In this document: piece after piece, positions 40,201 through 48,190 of the stretch
Numbering within the stretch: the first letter of the stretch is position 1
Layout: each line of letters starts with the position of its first letter
Program-made: the position numbers and the translations under genes
Notes under the pieces: generated by a model
What the model saw: the letters and a program-made list of their open reading frames with translations, nothing else
Told to the model about the DNA's origin: nothing
The model's database searches: none
NCBI GenBank assembly: GCA_028687545.1
Contig: JAQTZZ010000015.1
Location: forward strand, 10,869 to 74,868
From: Candidatus Wallbacteria bacterium
Lineage (GTDB): Bacteria > Muiribacteriota > JAQTZZ01
Reading direction: 5' to 3'
Length of the DNA stretch: 64,000 nucleotides

Positions 40201-41516
40201 GAGATGACGATACTCACGAAACTGTTTTAAAGTTTACGGAAACTGGAAAAGACTCCAGGTTTTTCCAATCTGAGAATGGTTTAAGCACTATTGAGATAAT
40301 CTATCCCCTGCCAGATATTCAAAGCAATACCCGCAATATTTTACCCGGACAAGACAAAATTAAATTCAAAATATACTTTTCCGATGCTGTAATGCCAATC
40401 GAACTGCCAATCTGGAAAGGCCCGGGCATTGGTACAAGTGAGATCAGAGATGACCTTTATCTGGCTTCCAATCAGATTATCGACATATCAAGTTGCGGAG
40501 ATTTAAGTCCTGAAGATTATTCAACAAAAAATACTGTGGTTCATGTTCAAATCAAAGATAGTCTTGCCCGCACTGATTCGGTAAAAGTAAAGATATCAAG
40601 CAGTGCTGAATCAGAAAGAGAATTGGAATGCAAAAAAATCAAACCAGGCACCTATTTATCTGATGGAATAGTCCCGATTGAATGGAACTACGTCAATCCT
40701 CAGATAAAATTTCATGGAAAAGAATATACCGTCTTGAAAGTCAATCCCAGCAACAATACTACTGCCGGTGAAATTGAGTTGAAGTATTCTTCCGGGAAAT
40801 ACAGCATCAATAGAAGAGAATTTTCTGGTAAGGGCGCGCTTGTGATTTGCGCTTTGCAGAATGACGAAATGCCTTCAGCCTCATCAATATTCTGGGACAC
40901 TGAGCGGATTTTTTATCATTGCACAGGCAAATATCACCAGGTCATTGAAGGCATTAAGGAAGTGCTCAAAACAGTAAAGGAAATGACTGACTGCAATTAC
41001 AATGTCACAGTGAACTTCGTGCCTTTTGTCAGCAACTTTGATAATTTCAGCAAGAATGCTTATGATCTCTCGAAATATGCCGTGATTTACTTTATCGGGC
41101 ATAGTGCAACTATTTCTGATGTAACAATGTTCTATGTTTTCAAAGACAAGAGTGATGTCTGGTCAGGAATAGAACCCAAAGGCGAGATTTTCCCTGATAC
41201 TATTAAGGCTCTGACTTTATTTTTTGAAGATGAGCAGTGCCCAAAGTTTGTGATAATGAATGCCTGTGAATCTGCATTAGGTGAAAATGGTGGAAAGTGG
41301 TTAGAAGTATTTAAATCTAAAGCCCTGGTTGGCTGGACGGACACTGTCCAAGTTCCAACAGCAGAAGTGTTTTTTACCAGTTTTTTTAAAATAGTGAAAG
41401 ATGGGTGGAAACAGCAAATACCCACATCCGTGTATTCTGCATGCGAACAGGCGGGTAGCGAGGTCCCGAACATGCCTTACAAAATCGAGGGGAATGAAAA
41501 TCTCTTACTCCCATAA
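37224..41516 (+). CDS. Large secreted TPR - CHAT-type caspase-like protein
   Basis: 1430 residues, GTG start with a strong ribosome-binding site and a signal peptide at about 1-24. TPR-like units fill roughly residues 270-830 (AKNEGRYSDAIGLYKQVL, GECYRELNDYDNAIFYFKES, LEEYDKAISNYDQVI). A beta-rich Ig-like stretch follows (DPMVDTIAEGESKTFTATV). The last ~170 residues look like a CHAT peptidase: YAVIYFIGHSATI with H1293 and FVIMNACESALGENG with C1348, then AEVFFTSFFKIV as in CHAT C-termini. CHAT proteases are usually cytoplasmic with TPRs (HetF, separase-like, Craspase TPR-CHAT); an exported one is unusual. The fold is inferred from motif order only. The ankyrin gene follows by 7 bp. Confidence 0.75.
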   Translation: MKFVVCFELLFAFICSSQTTIVFSNYYIADQHQTEISNPRFSPSFSSPIILNESAAFSSDTSETVSCLTELKSLNGLIDTSLWTLYLSKQITEQMFKESIEQIYSASLDEIDRESTSIAIKIAKSLKNDDDHPFREFTDFFHRSTENQKSGLSTLAMKIDENLRNKNLNPAPRTPNLEPFLREIKEIISEANSAQVSFAPSIITLQQMLDCYGMLIVNYQSQALNELTATKNFADYGKKRKFFIKAFDLYHILGLSLDKRNEKADTVATVMSKADKAKNEGRYSDAIGLYKQVLSVDYQYGIKHDCHQRIGECYRELNDYDNAIFYFKESIVKDSSDSTKYYSYKYGLDWHLGGNLPTTEDTYLKAVKFCQDVIGISPLQDMRNDCRYQIGAIYQNWLASLSGISDEKKELYYNKAIDAYRTFIAEYQQPVNTNYSTPAQWNARREAGYSFSQLGRISSLAKEKRISYYDQAGEEYLKAARDYPESGDSPLNYHTAAYVYQYDVQAILDNRADKDRFYLKAIAAYKELYTNYPTNAQYDYTLLDIGVCYRNMGSYYENGMMNYRREYLLLAVESCDQYLKDFPNGRYRPASAMQAATSCSDIAFSYQNEKDIANVEKYFLLSSDYWKMVVNMNEADDSSKLQSQYHLGENYKYLSDAFNSIANDKEKQRKYGLIAVDEFAKVPGYSSTLYGYRYYCAGSLRSSGDIFLGLEEYDKAISNYDQVIAGYSDITSDYQYSHLGKADSLYGKASYTEAKDWYNKIYGLNIDNFSKPYFYCRTELGLAKCELGLGNPQAAHQHLAKVVKDYNSASTWFDEYVLEAKELTLSKVLRIKIDPMVDTIAEGESKTFTATVVYPDDTQAMVPSGSIREWKWECSGNEGDNHVFDFTGNSATYKGGSGDFMDTILTAKVLIDAGGYGARAVSAEIWIEGDNQVPVSLVNEDGKRIRKAPMYIPYDGSHCGPPPAIETPVSNAIEFLTKYTDDSVDSFTLIFLGDDDTHETVLKFTETGKDSRFFQSENGLSTIEIIYPLPDIQSNTRNILPGQDKIKFKIYFSDAVMPIELPIWKGPGIGTSEIRDDLYLASNQIIDISSCGDLSPEDYSTKNTVVHVQIKDSLARTDSVKVKISSSAESERELECKKIKPGTYLSDGIVPIEWNYVNPQIKFHGKEYTVLKVNPSNNTTAGEIELKYSSGKYSINRREFSGKGALVICALQNDEMPSASSIFWDTERIFYHCTGKYHQVIEGIKEVLKTVKEMTDCNYNVTVNFVPFVSNFDNFSKNAYDLSKYAVIYFIGHSATISDVTMFYVFKDKSDVWSGIEPKGEIFPDTIKALTLFFEDEQCPKFVIMNACESALGENGGKWLEVFKSKALVGWTDTVQVPTAEVFFTSFFKIVKDGWKQQIPTSVYSACEQAGSEVPNMPYKIEGNENLLLP

Positions 41517-41523
41517 TAAATCT

Positions 41524-42771
41524 ATGAAAAAACTGGTTTTAATTTTCGGAATACTGATATGTGCTGTTTTTATCTGGACAGACAGGACTTGCCGGGAAAA
41601 TCGGAGATATCTTGAAAATCAGGCAAACACTTGGATAGAAGATATTGGGTATCTTCCAGACAGTATTGCGTCTCTTTATACATATAAAATTGACATTGCC
41701 GATCGCCATCAGTCTCTTGAATGCCAGCTTCTGAGTTTCTTTCCGAACTGGCGGGTGACCCAGTATCTGATCAAAAACTCCAGGTCGCGAGGCGTCAAAT
41801 GTCTTTGTCCAGCCCATTCTTTTTTTTCATGGTCAATATCCGGCATGTCTGAGAAGGAGACTTTGATTGACGCTCTTGAAGACTGGAAATTGAATCCAGA
41901 CCTGAAATTTGACAATGACAGGGTAGTTAAATTGATCTGCAAAACAGATAACTATCAGGAAACAGACCGGAATTTGCGCACTCCGTTGATAATCGCCACT
42001 CGATATGAATTAAAAGAAGTAGTAGTCGAATTGATAAAGAAAGGAGCGGACGTCAATCTATGCGACAAATCCGGTCAAAATGCTCTCCATTATGCCTTGA
42101 AAAGAAGAGAATGGCCATTTCATAGAAATTACTTTGCCGAAAAAGCTGGTGATAGAAACACAACAGAAGTGATGCTTACTAAATTCACAACCCGAGCAAA
42201 TCTTGCTGCGTTTGATATAGCGAAAATGCTGATCGAAAATGGCGCAGATGTGAATCTCAAAGATGCTAAAACGCAGACACCTCTGATGAATGCAGCGTAT
42301 GATCAGTATTCTGAAATTGTAGCTCTTTTGATTAAAAAGGGAGCAGATGTCAATGCCGTGAACAACGAAGGCGAAACTGCTCTGATGTTCGCTGCAGTTG
42401 TCGATAATCCGGATATAGTTGAACTTCTTTTGAATTCCGGTGCTTCAATAGAGGTAGTGAGTAAAAATGAAGAAACTGCTTTTCATTGTTCGCTTATCAA
42501 GGGTAATAACATGTACAAAAAAGCCGGAGAAAGAAAAACAGCAAAAATATTGATCGAAAAAGGGGCTGATGTCAATGCAAAGTGGAAGAAAATCGCACCT
42601 CCAATACTTTTTTTCATCCAAGATGATGATTATTCAATGGTTGAACTTATGATTTCAAAAGGAGCCGACTTGAGTTTCAGGAATAAGAATGGAGACAGCT
42701 TGGTTGATATCGCAAGTGGGGATGGACACAACGAAATTGTTCGCTTACTTTTGCGTGCTGGAGCGAAATAA
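41524..42771 (+). CDS. Exported or membrane-anchored ankyrin-repeat protein
   Basis: 415 residues from the ATG at 41524, which begins an N-terminal membrane anchor or signal (MKKLVLIFGILICAVFIW). An upstream ATG at 41494 is also possible: GAGGGG lies close to it, while the 41524 start has no clear ribosome-binding site. Ankyrin repeats cover about 145-415, with consensus-like turns TPLIIATRYELKEVVVELIKKGADVNL, TPLMNAAYDQYSEIVALLIKKGADVNA, TALMFAAVVDNPDIVELLLNSGASIE and DSLVDIASGDGHNEIVRLLLRAGA. About 120 residues between anchor and repeats are unassigned and contain several cysteines. It follows the CHAT gene closely and probably shares its transcript. A frame-shifted remnant of its own 5' end lies directly downstream. 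Confidence 0.85.
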   Translation: MKKLVLIFGILICAVFIWTDRTCRENRRYLENQANTWIEDIGYLPDSIASLYTYKIDIADRHQSLECQLLSFFPNWRVTQYLIKNSRSRGVKCLCPAHSFFSWSISGMSEKETLIDALEDWKLNPDLKFDNDRVVKLICKTDNYQETDRNLRTPLIIATRYELKEVVVELIKKGADVNLCDKSGQNALHYALKRREWPFHRNYFAEKAGDRNTTEVMLTKFTTRANLAAFDIAKMLIENGADVNLKDAKTQTPLMNAAYDQYSEIVALLIKKGADVNAVNNEGETALMFAAVVDNPDIVELLLNSGASIEVVSKNEETAFHCSLIKGNNMYKKAGERKTAKILIEKGADVNAKWKKIAPPILFFIQDDDYSMVELMISKGADLSFRNKNGDSLVDIASGDGHNEIVRLLLRAGAK

Positions 42772-42790
42772 TATTTACCATCATAAGTCT

Positions 42791-42866
42791 ATGAAAAAAA
42801 ATATTATTAATTATCGCTGTACTGCTCTGTGCTATTTTTATCTGGACTTATCGAAATGAAAGATGA
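42791..42866 (+). pseudogene. Frame-shifted remnant of the ankyrin gene 5' end
   Basis: The 12 bases before the ATG and the next ~75 bp resemble the start of the ankyrin gene at 41524 (TAAGTCTATGAAAAAA...; both encode a -CA-FIWT- anchor). Reading past an eight-A run (42794-42801) in the +1 frame gives KKILLIIAVLLCAIFIWTYRNER, matching KKLVLIFGILICAVFIWTDR; the ATG frame instead stops after 22 codons. Either it is a decayed duplicate, or the A8 tract allows slippage. It is too short to encode more than a signal anchor. Confidence 0.7.
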
Positions 42867-42881
42867 TCGATTAAATATAGT

Positions 42882-42899
42882 GACGCGCCATGGCACGTC
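42882..42899. repeat. Worn REP-like palindrome
   Basis: GACGCGCCATGGCACGTC is an 18-bp palindrome with one mismatched pair, followed by TTTACGGGTGGA. The same TACGGGTGGA tail follows the REPIN-like repeat at 36331, which links the two elements. Confidence 0.5.
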
Positions 42900-42944
42900 T
42901 TTACGGGTGGATCGCCATAAAATAAATAATTCAAGGAGATAAAA

Positions 42945-44642
42945 ATGAAAACGATCGTCTGTTTTTTACTGACTATCACTGCACTGTCACTTCAAGCCCA
43001 GTCGATCCTGGTCCATCAGGTGGACACCAAGAATTATCCTTATGTGGAGATCAATTTCGCGGTGATGGACGACGAGGGAAAAGCCAAGAGCATCGGGGCA
43101 GACGACAAGCTGCTGCTGAGGCTGTGCTCCCCGATCAGCGATTTTGAGTTGAAACGCCAGTCCGGCCAGGGTTATGTGCTGCTTCTGCTGGACAAGAGCG
43201 GCAGCATGCGCGATGAGATTCCGGGCCTCAAAAAAGCCGCCAAATATTTCATCGACCTGCTGCCCGACAATTTCAAAGTCTCTTTGATCGCCTTTGACCG
43301 CACCATGACTCCGCTCTGCGATTTCAGCCAGGACAAGACTTATCTCAAGGATGCTGTGGATAAACTTTCTTCTAAGGGAGCGACAGCTTTTTACGACAGT
43401 GTTTACAACAGCCTGGAATCGCTCAACCGGATGGAAGGCGCGCCGCGTTATCTGATCGCTCTCACAGACGGCATAGATCAGACCTATGACGGTTCGCCGC
43501 CGCTTTCCAAGCATACTATGAAGCAGCTGACTGATTTCATCAAGGAATCTTCGATACCTGTCTATACGATCGCACTGGGAGCCGATTCTGACAAGGACGT
43601 GCTGGTGAAGATCTCGGAAGCAGGCGACGGCTTTTATTATTACATGCCCAAGGGCAAGGATCTCAGCGCATTGTATGGAAAGCTCGCTGACAACCTCTCG
43701 CGGGAATATACCCTGCGGTTCTATTCTCCTTATCTCGTCTATGACGGCAGAACCCTCAACCTGGGAATGGACCTCACTCAGAAAGACGCTGAGTTTCACA
43801 CCAGCCGCGAGTTCAAAGTACCTGATTTTGGAGAGGGGAAGTATTTCAACTATGAGAACGTGATGCCGACAAAGCCGGACCGTGAGCAGGGTGTGAAGGT
43901 GATCATCACAGATGCCAACGGGCATCCGGTCAACGGCAATTTCAAGGTGCTGGTGAACGGGCAGGTGGCAGGCAAGGGCCGGATCAACGACGGGGAAGGG
44001 AACTTCACTCTCGAACCGCATGCTGTGAACGAGAATTTCACTGCTCTCAGCGACCAGAAAGTCGTGCATGAGCGGCCGCTCGTGAAGCCTTCCAGACTTT
44101 ATGTATATACAGTCACCAAAGACAATACCTTCGTCCAATTCGAGGCCAAGCTCAGGGGACGCTACAATCATAAATATTACAATTTCAGCACTACACCCGA
44201 CGGCCTGGGCGACAATGAGCGGCTGGCCGACGTGGAGCCGGGCGAGTACATCATGGAAATCGGAGACAACGGGCAGACGATTTATTACGCTGATGTAAAT
44301 GTGGAAGAAGGGAAACCGCAGGTGCTGAAGTACAGATTTTCCAAGGTGATCGTGGCTTATGACGGGAATGAGATTCCGCCTGCAATCAAGATGGGGCTGA
44401 TGATCAATATCCACGACAGGAAGCAGGACAAATACCTGATGAAGGGGAAGCGCCTTTTCTACTTTGTGGGAAACGACTCTGCCGGTTATCTGCCGCCCGG
44501 CGATTACGATATTACCCTGACAGACGCCACTCAGGGTGATGACGTGGAACTGCTGGCTACCCTGAAATACGATTGCACAGTGTTCGGTGAGGAAATAATC
44601 TACACCAACATCCCGGCCGACAAACTTGTGCTGAAAAAGTAA
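42945..44642 (+). CDS. Secreted von Willebrand factor A domain protein
   Basis: 565 residues with a signal peptide at 1-19. The VWA domain is at about 75-255 with a complete MIDAS: DKSGS (D83, S85, S87), T147 in GATAFYD and D175 in LTDGIDQ. The remaining 300 residues are beta-rich, with segments resembling carboxypeptidase-regulatory or Ig-like folds (VKVIITDANGHPVNGNFKVLVNG). An AAGGAGATAAAA ribosome-binding site precedes the ATG. Codon use is GC-richer and ordinary compared with the AT-rich genes beyond 45.5 kb. Likely role: metal-dependent adhesion or scaffold on the surface. Confidence 0.88.
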   Translation: MKTIVCFLLTITALSLQAQSILVHQVDTKNYPYVEINFAVMDDEGKAKSIGADDKLLLRLCSPISDFELKRQSGQGYVLLLLDKSGSMRDEIPGLKKAAKYFIDLLPDNFKVSLIAFDRTMTPLCDFSQDKTYLKDAVDKLSSKGATAFYDSVYNSLESLNRMEGAPRYLIALTDGIDQTYDGSPPLSKHTMKQLTDFIKESSIPVYTIALGADSDKDVLVKISEAGDGFYYYMPKGKDLSALYGKLADNLSREYTLRFYSPYLVYDGRTLNLGMDLTQKDAEFHTSREFKVPDFGEGKYFNYENVMPTKPDREQGVKVIITDANGHPVNGNFKVLVNGQVAGKGRINDGEGNFTLEPHAVNENFTALSDQKVVHERPLVKPSRLYVYTVTKDNTFVQFEAKLRGRYNHKYYNFSTTPDGLGDNERLADVEPGEYIMEIGDNGQTIYYADVNVEEGKPQVLKYRFSKVIVAYDGNEIPPAIKMGLMINIHDRKQDKYLMKGKRLFYFVGNDSAGYLPPGDYDITLTDATQGDDVELLATLKYDCTVFGEEIIYTNIPADKLVLKK

Positions 44643-44709
44643 GGCAGCACTGGCCGGAAAAAACCGGACAGTTGCATTACAACCAACACGGGTTGCTTCA
44701 TACTACGGG

Positions 44710-44830
44710 TTTCCAAAACTCCACCTTATTTTTACCTGGTTTTTTTGGGTGAATCGGATAAAATTAGTAGTGGCAGGCAAAAAAATCTCAGCTAATCAAA
44801 ACAACAAGCAAATTGCCGGTCTGAAGAAGA
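44710..44830 (+). repeat. Upstream repeat P, copy 1
   Basis: About 120 bp beginning TTTCCAAAACTCCACCTT, with GAATCGGATAAAATTA in the middle and AAGCAAATTGCCGGTCTGAA at the end. A similar copy lies at 50440-50560. Both precede a gene for a short exported protein with a related N-terminus, so this is a duplicated promoter/leader region; GATAAAAT (44757-44764) is a possible -10 box. Confidence 0.8.
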
Positions 44831-44880
44831 GACCGAACAAACGGCCAAAGATTCATTGAAAACAAATCCCTGGAGGATAA

Positions 44881-46191
44881 ATGCACAATCGCTTGAAAAT
44901 CACCCTGATTGCCATTCTTTTTTCCCTGGGCCTGTATTTTCTGATCAGGCAGACAGTGGCATGTAAACAGGATGGGCGAGGTGACCTCACACCAAAGGTC
45001 ACCCAAACCCCGGTGCAGCCGATTAATCAACCGCAGACAGTATCGTCGCAACCTGGCCAGACGCAGGATACTGGGCAGACACAAGGGTCTGTCCTTACGG
45101 TCAGCGCACCAACCATAGAGACAGTGTCTACCTCTGAAATTGATCTAAACAAGATTGTATGGCTCAGGGATTATCTGAAGAAATATATCGGAAAGATAAA
45201 GGATGAATATCTCAAAGCATTGAATGATTTGCTGCAGGCCATGCAGAATCAAGATCAAAAAGGTTTCGAAAACGGCATGAATTTTCTGGCTCTGCATTAT
45301 AAAGAGCTGGTAGAACCGCTGATCGATTTTGCGCAGGATAATACTCTCGGCTATCTCAGAGCTGTGTCCATCGAACTGCTGGGGCGGAGCAAAGATCCGC
45401 GTGCGATCGATCCGCTTGTGATACTGAGTGACAAAATCGAAGAAAAAGAGATCAGGTCAACAGCAATTCAAGCTTTAGCTGTTTTTGATGATGAGAGATC
45501 TGAAGAAAAAATCTTTAAAATTTCGGCAGACAGAAAAGATAACTTGCGTGAGATAGCCATAACATTAATCGGTGGGAAATATACAAGAGACAAAACAAAA
45601 GATCTTTTGCTTGAAATACTTCATAGTAATCCACCAGAAAGCGATGAAATTATTACTGCTGCGAGTTATTCATTAAGAGGTTTTAATTCAGATGAAGTAA
45701 TTGTGAGTTCATTAAAACAAATAATTAGCGACAGTAATAACTCCGAAAAAACGAGAGGTGTAGCGATGTTAAGTTTGGCTAAAATCAGCCCATCTGAAGC
45801 AATACCATTTATAGAAAGGGGTTTGAAATCTAATGAAAGAGTGGTCAGGTTCAATTCTGTAATGGCAGCTTCGTTTTCTAATAATGATCTGATTTACGAA
45901 GAATTGTATGGTTTATTAATTAATGTTAGTGAATTTCCTCACATCAGAAATGCAGCAGCTAAAGTTATCGAAAAAACCAAGCCAGATACTGTTGTAAAAA
46001 AAATCCGTGCAGAATTTTTAAGATTGGATGATTTTGGAGCTGGTCTGGTAGCTGATATATTTGTTGCAGCCAACGACATAGACTCAATCGATCTTATGAG
46101 GCAGAGATCAAGTAATACTTCTGATACCTATTTGAAGAAAACTCTAGAAGAAAAAGCACTAAAAATCGAATCCGAAAAGGATAGGAAATGA
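44881..46191 (+). CDS. Exported HEAT-repeat protein
   Basis: 436 residues, CTGGAGGATAA ribosome-binding site. A signal anchor at about 7-24 (ITLIAILFSLGLYFLIRQ) is followed by a Gln/Pro/Thr-rich linker and then HEAT-like helical pairs from about 150 to the end (AVSIELLGRSKDPRAIDPLVIL, STAIQALAVFDDERSEEKIFKI, GVAMLSLAKISPSEAIPFIERGL). Base composition changes to AT-rich after about 45,480, within the HEAT array, while the frame stays intact; the 3' half may have been replaced by recombination. The next gene overlaps by 4 bp (ATGA). It is the first gene of the tandem unit 1. Confidence 0.78.
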   Translation: MHNRLKITLIAILFSLGLYFLIRQTVACKQDGRGDLTPKVTQTPVQPINQPQTVSSQPGQTQDTGQTQGSVLTVSAPTIETVSTSEIDLNKIVWLRDYLKKYIGKIKDEYLKALNDLLQAMQNQDQKGFENGMNFLALHYKELVEPLIDFAQDNTLGYLRAVSIELLGRSKDPRAIDPLVILSDKIEEKEIRSTAIQALAVFDDERSEEKIFKISADRKDNLREIAITLIGGKYTRDKTKDLLLEILHSNPPESDEIITAASYSLRGFNSDEVIVSSLKQIISDSNNSEKTRGVAMLSLAKISPSEAIPFIERGLKSNERVVRFNSVMAASFSNNDLIYEELYGLLINVSEFPHIRNAAAKVIEKTKPDTVVKKIRAEFLRLDDFGAGLVADIFVAANDIDSIDLMRQRSSNTSDTYLKKTLEEKALKIESEKDRK

Positions 46192-48190
46192 ACGAAAATT
46201 TAAATAAAGAAAACTGCCAACATTGGTTCCCAATTCTAGGAATTATCAGCTTGATTTTAAGTTTAGCAGTATTTGCTAACATGATGGATTTATTACTTAC
46301 TGCAGGAAAAATAATAGATAAGTATCCTTTTTTAAAATTTTACAAATATTTGTCTCTTCAAGCTAACGATTCATCGCTTTTAAATCTTTGGTATATTTAT
46401 TTGATTTCAACTGGATTAATTTTCTTGGAATTTTGTGGGAAGACAGAAAATTTAACTGTTAAGTTTTTAAGAGTAGTAGCTTTAGAATTTGTATATATTG
46501 ATTTTGCATTATTTCCCCCTTGCGATACTGCTTATTTTAATCTGAGTACCAATGATTTTGGTGAGAATTCTTTACTATCAATGAATAATTTCAGATTGTT
46601 GTTTTGTGTATTCTCGTTGATAATATTGTTTTATTTGATCAAAACTCTATACCTTTGGGTGAGTAATTATCCAACAACTTCCGTTGCGGATTTCTACAAC
46701 AAGGAATTTTCTGACAAGCAGGTATCAATAGTACCAAAAAAGCAAGAAATCACTAAATTTTCCTCACAAGATACAAATTCATCTGCAGAAAAAAATTTCT
46801 CAGTGATATTGATCTCTAGAATTGTTAACTTTTTCCACTCAAAAACCATGTTCATCAACGTGTTAACAATAATTACGATTTCAATAACACTATTTATCAC
46901 TCAATCAATGGCAAATATGGTGTTTATGATTACTGCAAATTTTATTGAATATTCGAACCTATTGTACCAGGAACAAGATGCAATCCTGTCGGCGATTTCC
47001 ACTATAGCTATATTATACATATTTTTAGTCTTCTTTGACAAGAGGAAAGATAAACGCGAGTTGTTTATAAAATTGAATGGTTTTATTTTGAATTTCGTAA
47101 ATTTCTCTATTTTTTTTGTTTGCGCGTATATGCATTCGAAATTTTGGGAGTAAGGGAGGTAAATTGAAAAAAGGGTGTTTGGTTGTTATGTTGCTTTTTC
47201 ATTTGTTTTCTGCGAATGCCAAAGGAATTTATGCAGATGCAAGCAACCCAGGTGAAATTGGAGATGTTTTATTTAGAGATCTGGCGGCCGGATTTTCCCA
47301 CATAGATATCCCTAATGGGTCATTTGATCTTTCTTTCCCTCAATTTGTAGGGCATAATGCAGTATGGATAGGTTACTTTGGTGCATTGTATGGTGATCAT
47401 GGTTTAAATATTTCTCCTTTATTAAATAAATTGACTGGTGATTTAAAGACTCCTGGGACAGTGATTGAAAGCACCATAGAAGAAGAACCCAGTGCTGTTC
47501 ATTATTTAGATCTAATTGACTTCAAGGCACATCCATATCGTCATTGGGGACAATCAGAAGGTATGGAGTATTGGGGAGCTGGGTCACAAAGTCTTTCATA
47601 TGATCAAAGAAAGTTAATCTGTTGTTATTTAATGGATAAAGCAGATAGTTATCCTACATGGTTTGAAAGATTACTTATAGGTCCAAGTCATTTTGATAAA
47701 CCAAACTTTGGAGAGTATATAGATTTTACTGATCAAAAAAATAAGTTCAGTTGTGCTTGGTTGGTAGAATATGCATATAGATTCGGTCATTCTTCGATAG
47801 TGGCAGTTTCAGAGTTAAATGAGAAGTTTTATTTATTATCTCCTCTTGGGATGTGGTTAAATATGGAAGATGCTGTAATTGCACCACCAAAAATAGCATC
47901 GATTCAGCCAGATGATAAAACCGTTTTTAAAAATGGTGAGAAATTAACTGTTTGCGTTGAAGCTGATGATCAAGATTCAGGTATCTTGAAAGCACAGTTA
48001 GAAATACGCCATAGAAATGAAGATGGTACTTATTCACTTCTTCAAAAAATGAATTTGAACAACTTATCGATTACAAATAATCATTTATTTATTTTTCCTG
48101 ATTACCTTTTGACTCAAAATGGAGATTATCATTGCACAATTACTGTATGGGACGTTTCATTGAACACTACCTCGCAAGATTTTGCAGTTG
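45480..48190. other. AT-rich island with both edges inside genes
   Basis: From about 45,480 codons become dominated by A/T third positions (TTA, AAT, ATT, AGA). They return to the ordinary composition at about 48,190, right before the shared module of the giant proteins. The island covers the second half of the HEAT gene, the whole membrane-protein gene and the N-terminal domain of giant protein A. I judged this by eye, without a computed GC curve. Confidence 0.6.
46188..47153 (+). CDS. Hypothetical multi-pass membrane protein (unit 1)
   Basis: 321 residues in an AT-rich gene. Hydrophobic stretches at about 14-36, 67-85, 98-115, 145-165, 215-235, 240-255, 270-290 and 300-318 suggest six to eight membrane segments, with a polar loop rich in Lys and Ser near 175-215. 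No family is recognised. It overlaps the HEAT gene by 4 bp and ends 10 bp before the giant protein A start, so the three are probably one operon. A membrane protein occupies the same slot before giant protein B (50794-51555), though I see no clear sequence match between the two. Confidence 0.72.
   Translation: MNENLNKENCQHWFPILGIISLILSLAVFANMMDLLLTAGKIIDKYPFLKFYKYLSLQANDSSLLNLWYIYLISTGLIFLEFCGKTENLTVKFLRVVALEFVYIDFALFPPCDTAYFNLSTNDFGENSLLSMNNFRLLFCVFSLIILFYLIKTLYLWVSNYPTTSVADFYNKEFSDKQVSIVPKKQEITKFSSQDTNSSAEKNFSVILISRIVNFFHSKTMFINVLTIITISITLFITQSMANMVFMITANFIEYSNLLYQEQDAILSAISTIAILYIFLVFFDKRKDKRELFIKLNGFILNFVNFSIFFVCAYMHSKFWE

Noticed and set aside
42987-44414. A 475-codon open frame on the minus strand
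   Set aside because: It lies wholly antisense to the VWA gene, has no recognisable domain or ribosome-binding site, and arises from the codon bias of the real gene.
44757-44764. Calling a full promoter in repeat P
   Set aside because: GATAAAAT is a fair -10 box, but no acceptable -35 lies 16-18 bp upstream, so it is only mentioned within the repeat entry.
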